Source: Prochlorococcus sp. W8 (lineage in GTDB: Bacteria; Cyanobacteriota; Cyanobacteriia; PCC-6307; Cyanobiaceae). From it: a DNA stretch of 64,000 bases. Positions 25,865-35,302 of the stretch are shown piece by piece. Below the pieces are notes generated by a model. The model saw only the letters and a list, made by a program, of their open reading frames with translations, was not told where the DNA came from and did no database searches. Every line of letters begins with the position of its first letter. Within the stretch, counting starts at the first letter, position 1. Location of the stretch: NCBI GenBank assembly GCA_000291825.1, contig ALPF01000003.1, forward strand, positions 1-64,000. The letters are read 5' to 3'. Position numbers and translations under genes: made by a program.

Positions 25865-26581
25865 ATGAGTAGGTTTATAAAATTAAGTAGATCTACTGTT
25901 GAAAGATATATTCAATGTCAAAGATGTTGTTATTTAGAAAAGAATCATCATATTAGGCCTCCCTCTTTACCTTTTACTTTGAATATTGCAGTAGATAATT
26001 TATGCAAAAATGAATTTGATTTTTACCGTAAAAAACAAAAACCACATCCTTTGTTTATAGAGTATGAAATAGATGCGGTTCCTTTTAAACACGATTATCT
26101 AGATATTTGGAGAAATAATTTTCAAGGATTAAGATATAAATCCTTAGATAATAATTATGATTTTGGAGGGGCAATTGATGATGTTTGGCAAAAAAGAAAT
26201 GGTGAATTAATAGTTGCAGATGTTAAAGCTACTTCTAGAAATGAATTTAATTGGTTAGAAACGTTTCAAAAATATGACTATCCAAAAGCTTATAAAAGGC
26301 AGCTGGAAATGTATCAATGGCTTTTCAGAAAGAATGGATTTAAAGTATCTAATGAAGCTTATTTGCTTTATTTTAATGGCAAAAAGAATGAAAAATTTTT
26401 TCAGAATAATCTTCAATTTGATACTCATTTGATTAAATTAGATTGCTCATCGAATTGGGTTGAGCAAGCAATTCTTGATACTGTCAATTTATTAAGATCA
26501 AGTACGTTTCCAAAGCCATCGACAAAATGTGATTTTTGTAATTATCTTAAGAAAAGATGGAATTTATCTAAAAATATCTGA
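25865..26581 (+). CDS. PD-(D/E)XK nuclease, Cas4/AddB-like with probable Fe-S cysteines
   Basis: 238 residues from the ATG at 25865. Nuclease motifs in order: GAIDDVW (about 99-105, acidic residue), ELIVADVKAT (D-x-K), and KRQLEMYQWLF (RecB-family QxxxY motif). An N-terminal cysteine group (YIQCQRCCYLEK) and a C-terminal pair (KCDFCNYLKKR) have the split arrangement of Cas4 and AddB iron-sulfur nucleases. There are no CRISPR repeats or cas genes nearby, so this is a stand-alone member probably active in DNA repair or processing. Confidence 0.8.
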   Translation: MSRFIKLSRSTVERYIQCQRCCYLEKNHHIRPPSLPFTLNIAVDNLCKNEFDFYRKKQKPHPLFIEYEIDAVPFKHDYLDIWRNNFQGLRYKSLDNNYDFGGAIDDVWQKRNGELIVADVKATSRNEFNWLETFQKYDYPKAYKRQLEMYQWLFRKNGFKVSNEAYLLYFNGKKNEKFFQNNLQFDTHLIKLDCSSNWVEQAILDTVNLLRSSTFPKPSTKCDFCNYLKKRWNLSKNI

Positions 26582-26645
26582 TATTAATTTTTGTTGATCT
26601 GGTAATTTAATGGATCAAAGTTAGTATTGAAAAGAAGAATAAAAA

Positions 26646-27260
26646 ATGATTGTGGCTTTTTTGCAAACAAAAGACAATAAATTAAGCAATAAATTGCAAA
26701 AAGATATAATAAAAATTGGTGGTAAAACAATTTTTATTAATCCATTTTTATATTGGAGGAGAATTGATCAAAATAGAAATAGATGGCTTAGAGAGCCTGG
26801 ACAAATTGCAGAAGAGCAAATAAAAAGTAATAGGTATAGATTTTACCCAGAGCTGGATTGGGAGTCTTTAAATGATGATCAAAAAGCTCTTAAGGATGGG
26901 ACTATTGAAATGTTTTTAAAAACTTTAGAGTTAATTTCTACTTTTCACCCTGATTTAAATTCCGAACAACTTCTGGAAGTTGAGAGAAAAATGTCAATAA
27001 GTAAAAAGTATTCATTTGAAAAATGGGTGCAACTATCCTTTACAAAAAAAACTAACGTACAATTAAGAGAAAAAAAGAAATTTGAAAGAATAAAGTTTAT
27101 AAGTAGATGGAAAGAATGGTTATCTTTGGAGGAAACTCATAAGGCTCTATTACCGGTTATTATAATGATATTCTTATCATCATTTATAGGTTGGTCAGCG
27201 GGTATTTCTCAAAATAGTTGCAACCCTTATTTTGAGGATTCTCTGAAAAGTAAAATATAA
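26646..27260 (+). CDS. Hypothetical protein with C-terminal membrane anchor
   Basis: 204 residues. A soluble charged part of about 165 residues is followed by one membrane segment (about 168-187, LLPVIIMIFLSSFIGWSAG). A short N-terminal strand region (MIVAFLQTKDNKLSNKLQKD) and Trp-rich middle (WRRIDQNRNRWLREPGQ) are seen, with no recognised family. It starts 3 bases before the next gene and leads a short operon ending in the penicillin-binding protein, hinting at an envelope role. Confidence 0.6.
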   Translation: MIVAFLQTKDNKLSNKLQKDIIKIGGKTIFINPFLYWRRIDQNRNRWLREPGQIAEEQIKSNRYRFYPELDWESLNDDQKALKDGTIEMFLKTLELISTFHPDLNSEQLLEVERKMSISKKYSFEKWVQLSFTKKTNVQLREKKKFERIKFISRWKEWLSLEETHKALLPVIIMIFLSSFIGWSAGISQNSCNPYFEDSLKSKI

Positions 27261-27263
27261 AAT

Positions 27264-27581
27264 ATGGCAGATTTTTTTGAAAATTTAAATCAGTTATTAA
27301 CAAAAGATTTTGTATCCGATTTTAAAAAAATCTTAAATAATCCTAATAACTTATCAGAAAATATAATCAGTTATTTAAAGAAAAATAAAATTGATCTAAA
27401 TAATATTATTGATATTAAAGATACTGAAAAACCAATTAATTGTGATTCTTTTCTAGATGAAAATATAAATATTAAAAATAATATTTATGATAGTAACGAT
27501 TATGAAAATTTATTTTTGAAACTTAATAATATTGAAAATATAATGAATGAAATAAAAGAATATCTACAAAAAGATAATTGA
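27264..27581 (+). CDS. Small Asn-rich hypothetical protein
   Basis: 105 residues, very rich in Asn, Ile, Asp and Lys, with helical segments at both ends (NLNQLLTKDFVSDFKKIL; KLNNIENIMNEIKEYLQK). No membrane segment. The stop overlaps the penicillin-binding-protein TTG start by 4 bases, so the genes are translationally coupled. No family recognised. Confidence 0.55.
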   Translation: MADFFENLNQLLTKDFVSDFKKILNNPNNLSENIISYLKKNKIDLNNIIDIKDTEKPINCDSFLDENINIKNNIYDSNDYENLFLKLNNIENIMNEIKEYLQKDN

Positions 27582-29368
27582 TTAACAATAAATTTAATAA
27601 AAAGTTAGTACGTTTAAATAACCAGCCTTTGATAATGATTTTGTTGTCATCATTGGCATTTTTATTGATATTATTTAGGCTTGTTTTTTTACAAGTTTTA
27701 AATAATCAAAAGTACAAAAACATGTCTGATCAAAATAGGATCAGGCTTATTGCTACCGAGCCAATAAGAGGACGCATTTTTGATAAAAATGGAGCAGTAC
27801 TAGCAAATAGCAAATTAAATTACTCCTTAGTTATTAAGCCGCAAATTATAAATCAAAAGATTTGGGATGAATATAAATACAAACTTGCTACATTATTAAA
27901 TTTAAATGCAGATGAACTAGACAGTAAATATAGAAGTTTCATTGCTGGCAATCAAAGTTTTTCTATAAAACTTTTAGATTCTTTATCAATAGAACAACTT
28001 ATACGATTTAAAGAAAATGAAAGATATTTTAAAGGTATAGAAATTGCTGAGAAAGTTGTTAGAAATTATCCATATAAGACACTAGCTGCTCATGCTCTTG
28101 GTTATACGTCCCCAGTTACTGAATTAGAATTTAAGATTTTATCAAAAAAAGGGTATCGATTAAATGATTTGATAGGAAGAACTGGAGTCGAACATGCTTA
28201 TGAAGATTATTTGCGTGGTCAATGGGGTGGGGAGATGATTGAAGTTGATGCAGCTGGTATTTATCAAAAGTCTTTAGGTGTGAAACCATCAAAAAAAGGA
28301 AGGGATATTAAATTAACAATTGATTTAAAATTGCAGCAAATCGCAGAGGAAGTTCTTCTTGATAAAAAAGGTGGAGCTTTGATCGCAATGGATCCAAGAG
28401 ATGGAGCCATAAGAGCCATCGCAAGTAAACCTACATTTGATCTGAATTTTTTCTCACGAGAATTTAAGTCTGAGAAAGAATATAATGAATTGTTTTTTTC
28501 TAAAAAGAAACCTTTATTCAATAGAGCTTTAAATGCATATGATCCAGGAAGCGTATGGAAAATTGTAACTGCTTTAGCAGGCTTAGAATCAGGAAAATTT
28601 CCTGATGATATTTTGCTAGAGACCAAACCTTGCATTACATATGGGAGCCAATGCTTCCGAGAACATAATGATCTTGGATTTGGTTATATTGGATATGAAG
28701 ATGCACTAAGAGTTTCTAGTAATACTTTTTTTTATCAAGTTGGTTATGGAGTTGGAGTTGATGAGATTTATAAAATTTCTAAAAAACTTGGATTCTCTCA
28801 GTTGTCAGGTATTGAAATATCTGAACAAGAGAATAGAGGTCTCATAGCAAATAGTGAATGGGCAAAATCCGGGAGAGGTTGGGGCAACCCTGGAACAACT
28901 CCCTGGATTCCAGAAGATATAGCGAGTATGTCTATTGGACAATTTGTAGTCCAAGTAACACCTATTCAATTAGCAAAAGCTTATGCTGCAATTGCTAATG
29001 GAGGTTTTTTAGTAAAACCTCATTTGTCAAAACTACATTTTTCAGGTGATAATATTAAAAGAAAAAAAATTGAGATTAATCCAAACAATATAATTACTAT
29101 CCAAAATGGTTTAAAAAAAGTTGTTCAATCTGGTACAGGTGTTGCAATGAACTATGGTAATGTTACTCTTCCTACTGTATCCGGCAAAACAGGAACTGCT
29201 GAAGATGGAACTGGAGGTGCAGACCATGCATGGTTTGTTTGTTATTCTCCTTCAGAAAATAGTGAATTAGTTGTCGTTGCATTCGCAGAAAATACCCCAG
29301 GGGGAGGATCAGTTCATGCTTTGCCTATGGCAAGAAAAATTTTAGAGGCGTGGCATGGAAATAATTAG
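27578..29368 (+). CDS. Penicillin-binding protein, transpeptidase (PBP2/FtsI family)
   Basis: 596 residues. One N-terminal anchor (about 18-38), a dimerisation domain with TEPIRGRIFDKNG, and the transpeptidase with SVWK (Ser325, Lys328), SSN (380-382) and KTG in VSGKTGTAED. It cross-links peptidoglycan. Whether it serves elongation (MrdA-type) or division (FtsI-type) cannot be settled here. Start is TTG at 27578, chosen because it overlaps the preceding stop and gives the membrane anchor. Confidence 0.92.
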   Translation: MINNKFNKKLVRLNNQPLIMILLSSLAFLLILFRLVFLQVLNNQKYKNMSDQNRIRLIATEPIRGRIFDKNGAVLANSKLNYSLVIKPQIINQKIWDEYKYKLATLLNLNADELDSKYRSFIAGNQSFSIKLLDSLSIEQLIRFKENERYFKGIEIAEKVVRNYPYKTLAAHALGYTSPVTELEFKILSKKGYRLNDLIGRTGVEHAYEDYLRGQWGGEMIEVDAAGIYQKSLGVKPSKKGRDIKLTIDLKLQQIAEEVLLDKKGGALIAMDPRDGAIRAIASKPTFDLNFFSREFKSEKEYNELFFSKKKPLFNRALNAYDPGSVWKIVTALAGLESGKFPDDILLETKPCITYGSQCFREHNDLGFGYIGYEDALRVSSNTFFYQVGYGVGVDEIYKISKKLGFSQLSGIEISEQENRGLIANSEWAKSGRGWGNPGTTPWIPEDIASMSIGQFVVQVTPIQLAKAYAAIANGGFLVKPHLSKLHFSGDNIKRKKIEINPNNIITIQNGLKKVVQSGTGVAMNYGNVTLPTVSGKTGTAEDGTGGADHAWFVCYSPSENSELVVVAFAENTPGGGSVHALPMARKILEAWHGNN

Positions 29369-29372
29369 TTTA

Positions 29373-29903
29373 TTATTTATTCAAATCAAGTCTTTTCATT
29401 TGAATTAGTCTTTTAATTATGTCTTCTATGGTTTTTTCTTCTGCAGGTTTGTTGTAGTTGGCTGATAAATGTCTACCAACTACTTGGGCACCTAGATGTG
29501 CTAATTGAATTCTCAAGGAGGTTATTAATTCAATACCAGGTCCTCCGGAAAACGTCGCGATAGCAATAGGTTGTCCATTAAAAAGATCTCTGAAGTCATC
29601 TCCTGAGATTGATAACCATGCAATAAGATTTGAAAGGATTGGAGGTATAGATCCATTATATTCAGGTGCACAAATAATCCATTTGTCTATTTCAAATAAT
29701 TTTTCTTTTATTAAATTAACTTCATTGGGAATATCATCATTTGAGTGTATTCTTGGATTATATAAAGGTATTTTTAAAGTTGTTAAATCCAAGATTTCAG
29801 ATGAAAGACTTAATGCCTGGCTTTTTTTTAAGAAATTCTTTGAAAGATCTAAGTTCTTTCCATTACTTGCAGAAATAATAATAAGGCTTGAGTTGTTTCC
29901 CAT
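29373..29903 (-). CDS. NADPH-dependent FMN reductase-like flavoprotein
   Basis: 176 residues. Flavodoxin-like FMN motif ISASNGKNLDLSKNF at the N-terminus, and the family motif ICAPEYNGSIPPILSNLIAWLS (about 78-99), with TFSGGPGIE near the end. Likely reduces FMN or quinones using NAD(P)H. It follows dfa1 by 16 bases on the same strand and may supply electrons to the flavodiiron system, though those proteins carry their own reductase domain. Confidence 0.85.
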   Translation of the reverse strand: MGNNSSLIIISASNGKNLDLSKNFLKKSQALSLSSEILDLTTLKIPLYNPRIHSNDDIPNEVNLIKEKLFEIDKWIICAPEYNGSIPPILSNLIAWLSISGDDFRDLFNGQPIAIATFSGGPGIELITSLRIQLAHLGAQVVGRHLSANYNKPAEEKTIEDIIKRLIQMKRLDLNK

Positions 29904-29919
29904 TGTTTAAAAATTAGAA

Positions 29920-31710
29920 TTAATAGTTTGAGCCACTTTTACGATGATGCACAGCAGTTATATCATCTTGATTGAGGACATTTCCATAGTTTACCTCAGC
30001 ATAAATAACCCAGTGATCACCACATTCCATTCTTTCTTTTACTGATGCATCCAACCAAGCCAATGCATCAGGGATAATTATTTGACCATTAGGGGTTTCT
30101 TCTGTATCTAGACCAGAGAATCTATCTTCACCAGGAGCGAAGGGTTTAGAGAATCTCTTTAAAGGATCTTTTAAATTATTTGAACTTAGTATGTTGAGAG
30201 CGAATGAATCACCTTTTTGAAGAATTGATTCTACTGCTCTATCTTTCGCAACAGAAATGCTCAATCCAGGCGGGGAGAAGCTTGCTTGACTTACCCAAGA
30301 AGCAAGCATTGCGCTTTTAATATTATTTTCTCCTTTACCTTTGGAAGCTGTTAAAACGCACAATGACCCTACCACTCTTCCTAAAGCTTGCAGGGTAGGA
30401 TTAGTTTTACTAGATATCATGCCAGTATCAGTTTTACGTGTTTTTTGCCTTGATTTTTTAAGTATCTTTCTACCAAAGTGTGTACCAATTTCTTCAATTT
30501 CTTTTATCTTTGGTTTATTAGGACTAAATTTTATTCTTATTGGTTTAAAACTAAAAGTGAAACCTCCGTCTTTAAGTTTTGATTCAAGTAAATCAATGGC
30601 TTCTCCGCTCCAACCAAAACTACCAAAAATACCTATTGGTTTTTCTCTATCACCTTCAGATAAAATGCTCCCAAGAGCGCTAACTATAGGAGTTGGAGCA
30701 TGGCCTCCTAGAGTAGGAGTTCCCAAAAGATATCCATCTGCTTTTTGTATAGATTTGACTAATTCTTCATTAGAGGTGAATTCACAATTAATACTTTCTA
30801 CTTCAACTGATGTAGAGGTAACTCCTTTAGCTAAAGCGTCTCCTATTGAAGCCGTGTTTCCATAAGCACTAGCATATATCAATACAATTTTGGGTTTATT
30901 AATTGATAAACTTTCACCCCATCGAATGTAATCATTTATAAAACTTTTAAGACTATACTCAATAGCAGGTCCATGCAATGGCGCAATAATTTTGACGTCA
31001 AATTCAGAAATTTTTTCTGCAAGAGAAGTAATTTGAGATGACATAGGAGTCATTAAACAATTGTAAAAATGTTTTCTATCATATTCAGTAGATAATCTAT
31101 TACTCTCTGACCATTCATTGGATGCTAGATGACATGAAAATAATTTCTCACTAAAAAGGATTCCAGAAGTTTCTTCATAGACGATCAATCCCCCAGGCCA
31201 TCGAGCGGTTGGCGAAGGTATTAAATGAAAAATATTATTTTTAAAATTTAATTTCATCTCTTTTTTGATTAAATTGATTTGAGGAAGTTTTACTTTTAAA
31301 TGATTATTTGTACCAGGTTTTTTTTGATGCCATAATTCGCAAATTAATTTTTCCCCAGGTACTGAACACGTAATAGTTAGATCTGTAAAAATATTTGCTG
31401 TATTTTTAATTGTTTCAACTATTCTTGGACTTATGTGTCCTGTGATGATATTTATTCTTTTTAGATTAAATTCTTTAAAGTAATATTTTATTTTTTGAAT
31501 AAACTTGTCAATAAAGATATTTTCTGGCGGATGAATGATTGTTAATAAATCTTTTTCAGTAAAAAGAAAAGTATTAAATGAAGAACCTTTTTCTAAATTA
31601 AATTCTAATTCAAATTTTTCTTTTTTTATATCTAGAAATCTTATGCAATTTAAATTTGGACCTAAATTAAAATCTAATATTTTCAATTCATCTAGTACTT
31701 TGTTAGTCAT
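29920..31710 (-). CDS. dfa1: Flavodiiron protein, Flv1-type (degenerate metal site)
   Basis: 596 residues in three domains: beta-lactamase-like (about 30-250), flavodoxin (IYASAYGNTASIGDALAKG) and C-terminal flavin reductase. In Flv3 the metal motif is HTEPDH; here it is HISPRI. The later ligands are also changed (SPTARWPGG and FSEKLFSCH), while LHGPA keeps its His. This is the Flv1/Flv2 class, expected to work with Flv3 in reducing O2 to water at photosystem I. Partner dfa3 is upstream, separated by a membrane-protein gene. Confidence 0.9.
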   Translation of the reverse strand: MTNKVLDELKILDFNLGPNLNCIRFLDIKKEKFELEFNLEKGSSFNTFLFTEKDLLTIIHPPENIFIDKFIQKIKYYFKEFNLKRINIITGHISPRIVETIKNTANIFTDLTITCSVPGEKLICELWHQKKPGTNNHLKVKLPQINLIKKEMKLNFKNNIFHLIPSPTARWPGGLIVYEETSGILFSEKLFSCHLASNEWSESNRLSTEYDRKHFYNCLMTPMSSQITSLAEKISEFDVKIIAPLHGPAIEYSLKSFINDYIRWGESLSINKPKIVLIYASAYGNTASIGDALAKGVTSTSVEVESINCEFTSNEELVKSIQKADGYLLGTPTLGGHAPTPIVSALGSILSEGDREKPIGIFGSFGWSGEAIDLLESKLKDGGFTFSFKPIRIKFSPNKPKIKEIEEIGTHFGRKILKKSRQKTRKTDTGMISSKTNPTLQALGRVVGSLCVLTASKGKGENNIKSAMLASWVSQASFSPPGLSISVAKDRAVESILQKGDSFALNILSSNNLKDPLKRFSKPFAPGEDRFSGLDTEETPNGQIIIPDALAWLDASVKERMECGDHWVIYAEVNYGNVLNQDDITAVHHRKSGSNY

Positions 31711-32041
31711 TATAAGCGTAACTTAGATAAAAGTTTTTAGTAGAGGACAGCAACTTTCCCTGTTTTCAGAGTGGGTTAGAGAGACTATCAACACTTTTTC
31801 GATTTTGTCATTATTTTTGATGTCAATTTACTTATGACTTCACTATACTCTAACATTCTCGAATCAGTAGTGAAGAAAAAATTGGATTGGATTTTTATGA
31901 GAATATTTAATCTTTTAATACTTTAAAAGCTTTATTTTTACTTAGGTATTTCGCAAATCTTATTATTTTCTTATTATTATTAAGTATATGATGCAATTTG
32001 GGCGAAAAATATATTCTGATAATTTTTAATAGATATCAATT
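31711..32041. other. 331-base spacer between dfa1 and the inserted gene
   Basis: No supported gene. AT-rich with a few promoter-like stretches (e.g. CACTATACT near 31841). A 30-codon ATG frame at 31834-31926 on the plus strand is present but has no clear support. No repeat linked to the guaA islets was found; the only shared word is GAGTGGG. Confidence 0.5.
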
Positions 32042-33289
32042 TTAAAATATTCTGAAAGGATAAACTATAGGCAATAATTTTAAAAAACTATTCAAACTCC
32101 AGCAGCAAGCAGGAATACTTAAAAACAAATATAAACATTTTTTAAAACCATTTAGTTCATAACCATTAAACAACCTAATTAAAAAATTCGGAAAAATTAT
32201 ACTTATTTGATCAAAATTATTTATATTCATTTTTTGAATCTTGATTAAAGCAACTGTTAAAAAAACGGAGGAACTCATCCATAGAAATATCCATCTTCCG
32301 AAGTCCCATCCTAATAAAAAAAGAGGAGATATAAATGTTAATTGTAATAATAAAACTTTTAGCTTTAATTTTGCATTTAATTTTTGTTTGTCTCCAATAA
32401 AAATTTGTGCACAAATAAATACTGTTAGTAACCAAATCGCGGGGTTCCAAATAAGGCCACCTCCTACGAAGCGTTTTAATTCATATAATGGAAGACTTAT
32501 TGCCTTATTAAATGTCCAAGACAGAGATCCTATCGCTCCTGAAAGAAAGTAGGGATTATAAACTTGTTTGATTGGAATAGTTGAAGATAAATTTATCCAG
32601 GACTGATTTATTTTAAAAGCTAATTCATAGTTTCCTTTAAAATAAAAAACAAGTAATGTTGCTATCAAAGAAGGTAATAAAAAAATAATTGATCTACAAA
32701 TTTTAAAAAAATTGTTATGCGTGCTTATTGGCTGTTGCGAAGTAAACAAATGTAATAAAAATAAGCTTGGTATCCCATAAAAAAAATAGGATTCATGATT
32801 AAGAATAGATATACATGAAATAAAGTTAATTAAGAAAAAATTTGTTAGATGTCTTTTTTTTATAATTAAATTTGTGCATAAAGCGTATGCAACCACACCA
32901 CTGAAATCCTTTCTTACAAAGAAATTCTCAAAGAATGGAGCAAGGCTTACTAAAGGTGATAATAAAAATAAAATTGAAAAGTATTTTCTAGTGTCTTTGA
33001 GTAAATATAAAAAAAAGATGAAAAATAAAACTGAAAAAATTTGGACTATCACAATAGGGTTAATTTGTAATCCGTAAGACAATTTATAAATTATTGATCC
33101 AAATAAACCTCTTCTAACAAAGCCTCCTTCGTAATTTATTAACCATTCACCAATAGTCCATACATCATTGTAAGAATTATTTTTTAATAAATTATCTATT
33201 GAACTAATAAGAATTAAGAATAAAAAATACAAAGTGAGAGATTTTTCTAAACGACTAGTTTTAATTTTTTTTGCATCTTTTGATTGCAT
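32042..33289 (-). CDS. Polytopic membrane protein inserted between dfa3 and dfa1
   Basis: 415 residues with about ten hydrophobic segments. Distinctive early loop YEGGFVRRGLFGSIIY and mid-loop SILNHESYFFYG. The N-H-E motif and arrangement recall the protein at 24495-25532. A GT-C-type glycosyltransferase fold is possible but not shown. Its position splits the flavodiiron gene pair, with a 331-base spacer on one side and 117 on the other, consistent with a later insertion. Confidence 0.6.
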   Translation of the reverse strand: MQSKDAKKIKTSRLEKSLTLYFLFLILISSIDNLLKNNSYNDVWTIGEWLINYEGGFVRRGLFGSIIYKLSYGLQINPIVIVQIFSVLFFIFFLYLLKDTRKYFSILFLLSPLVSLAPFFENFFVRKDFSGVVAYALCTNLIIKKRHLTNFFLINFISCISILNHESYFFYGIPSLFLLHLFTSQQPISTHNNFFKICRSIIFLLPSLIATLLVFYFKGNYELAFKINQSWINLSSTIPIKQVYNPYFLSGAIGSLSWTFNKAISLPLYELKRFVGGGLIWNPAIWLLTVFICAQIFIGDKQKLNAKLKLKVLLLQLTFISPLFLLGWDFGRWIFLWMSSSVFLTVALIKIQKMNINNFDQISIIFPNFLIRLFNGYELNGFKKCLYLFLSIPACCWSLNSFLKLLPIVYPFRIF

Positions 33290-33406
33290 ACTTTATGGTC
33301 AATTGTTTGTTATTTAAACAGATATAATATAAAAATCTATATTTTTTTATTCAAACGTAGTCTTTTTTACTGACTTTTCAAAATTTTTATTTGCAAAAGG
33401 TAAAAT

Positions 33407-35182
33407 TTAATAATGGTTTGCTACTTTCCTGTGGTGAACTGCAGTTTTACAAGAAAGATCTGAAACATTTCCATTTTCTACTACACCATAGATAATCCAG
33501 TGGTCAGGAGTTTCTAGTCTAGAAATTACTTTGCAATCAAGAAAAGCTAGTGCATCAGATAATACAGGTCCGCCTTTTGCAAGATTTTTAATAATATCCA
33601 CATCAGCAAATCTATCTGCACCAGGAGCGAATCTTTTTAAGAAATGTCTAAACATTTTTTGAAAATTGTCTTCTCTTAAGATATTTACAACAAAAGTTTT
33701 ATTGACTTGCATAAATGACTCTATTGCCCTGTCTTTTGCAACGGCAACGGTAATACCTGGTGGGGTAAAGCTTGCTTGGCTAACCCAGCTAGCAACCATT
33801 GCACTTTGCCTGAAAGTTAAATTTGAACCTTCACTCGCAGTGACAACATATAAACCTCCACTTAATCTTCCTAAAGCTTTATCTAAATTTGAATCAAGAT
33901 TTTTAATCGATGCAATATTTTTCTTTTTATTGATAAGCTGACCTATGTCAGTTCCTGCTTCTTCGAATCTTTGATAGATAATAGGATTTGGAGATTCTTT
34001 AACTCTTAGAGGCTTTAATGCTTCTTTCTGTTTTAATTCTCTTAGTTTATTAGCCAATGAATCTATGGGTTCATCATTTCCCCCAAATGAATCGTATGTT
34101 GCTGTAAATTGTTTCGGTTTTAGTGCTGCGAACAGAGTTCCAATTGACTCCTGTAAATCTACATCAGAATTAATTGGCCATGTTGGAATAACTACAGCTT
34201 TCGCTTCTGTAATTAAGGCAGTTAGTTCTTGTTGATCAGAAGATCTTAGATCAATTAATTGCGTCTGCGCATCAGCTTTACCAATGCCATGAGAAAGTGC
34301 TTGACTTAAACGATCACAAAAACCGTAATCACTGATATAACACACTGCTACGTATTCATTACCTTTATTTTTATTATTACTCCACTCAAAATATTTATTT
34401 TTCCAAAAATCTACGTGATTTTGAAGGATTGGGCCATGACCAACTGCAATGGAGTCAACCGAGGGAAGCTTATCAATTTTTTTAATTGCCTGGATGACGC
34501 TACGAGCATTTGGACCCATTAAGCAATCGTAATAGAAACGAAAGTCTTTAAAAATTTCCTTTTGATTCGAGTCAAATAAATCATTTGAGCAATAATGTAA
34601 ACCGAAAGCATCACAGGTATATAACACTTTAGTCCCGTGATCAAAAGAAAAAATTGTGTCAGGCCAGTGAAGATTGGGAGCGCTAATAAATTCAATATTA
34701 TGATTAATCCCACTGTCACTATTTGTTCCAAGATCTAAGAATTCACCACTTTTGACTTCTAAACGTTTGAAGGGTCTGTGTATTTGATCTTCAATGAATT
34801 TGAGTGCAATTTTTGATCCGACTATAGTAATTTCAGGATTAAGATCTAATAAGTCGGAAATTAAACCTGAGTGATCAGGCTCTGTATGACTAGAAATTAA
34901 ATAACTAATTTCTTTAGGGTTGACTTGCTGAGATAAGTTTTCTAGCCACAAACTCTCAAATTTAGAGTGAGATGTGTCTATGACTGCGATCTTTTTCCCT
35001 TTAATTATAAAGCTATTATAAGTAGTCCCATTTCTGAGGCCGAACTCAATATCAAATCTACTTCTATCCCAATCTAGTGATCTTATGGCAATTGAATCTT
35101 CTGCAAAATTTCTACATTGAACGGATAATTTTTGTTCAACGTGAGCTATGTCAGAAGTATTGATTTTTGTAGAAGATACCAT
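33407..35182 (-). CDS. dfa3: Flavodiiron protein, Flv3-type (intact diiron ligands)
   Basis: 591 residues, same three-domain plan as dfa1. Metal ligands are complete: SSHTEPDHSG, the His in PNLHWPD, the Asp in YTCDAFG and His in VGHGPIL. The flavodoxin domain has VCYISDYGFCDRLSQAL, and the C-terminal reductase has AMVASWVSQASFTPPG, nearly identical to dfa1's. Forms the active partner in Mehler-like O2 photoreduction, protecting photosystem I. It diverges from alaS. Confidence 0.92.
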   Translation of the reverse strand: MVSSTKINTSDIAHVEQKLSVQCRNFAEDSIAIRSLDWDRSRFDIEFGLRNGTTYNSFIIKGKKIAVIDTSHSKFESLWLENLSQQVNPKEISYLISSHTEPDHSGLISDLLDLNPEITIVGSKIALKFIEDQIHRPFKRLEVKSGEFLDLGTNSDSGINHNIEFISAPNLHWPDTIFSFDHGTKVLYTCDAFGLHYCSNDLFDSNQKEIFKDFRFYYDCLMGPNARSVIQAIKKIDKLPSVDSIAVGHGPILQNHVDFWKNKYFEWSNNKNKGNEYVAVCYISDYGFCDRLSQALSHGIGKADAQTQLIDLRSSDQQELTALITEAKAVVIPTWPINSDVDLQESIGTLFAALKPKQFTATYDSFGGNDEPIDSLANKLRELKQKEALKPLRVKESPNPIIYQRFEEAGTDIGQLINKKKNIASIKNLDSNLDKALGRLSGGLYVVTASEGSNLTFRQSAMVASWVSQASFTPPGITVAVAKDRAIESFMQVNKTFVVNILREDNFQKMFRHFLKRFAPGADRFADVDIIKNLAKGGPVLSDALAFLDCKVISRLETPDHWIIYGVVENGNVSDLSCKTAVHHRKVANHY

Positions 35183-35302
35183 AATACAAAAAACTTTATT
35201 TATTAACTTTAGTTCAGTAGAATATAGTTTCGCGTGATTTTTGTCGTGAAATTAAGGAAATTGTTTATTTCTTAATCATTTGGTTCACAACTTATTCTAG
35301 AA

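Noticed and set aside
30341-30865. Long open frame (174 codons) on the plus strand inside dfa1
   Set aside because: It is antisense to the well-supported flavodiiron gene and has no recognisable motifs.
31771-31798. GAGTGGG near 31780 as a further guaA-end repeat
   Set aside because: Only seven bases match and there is no GxIEWE reading or arm-like repeat around it.
31834-31926. 30-codon ORF (MTSLYSNILESVVKKK) in the dfa1 spacer
   Set aside because: Too short, no ribosome binding site and no recognised family; left unannotated.
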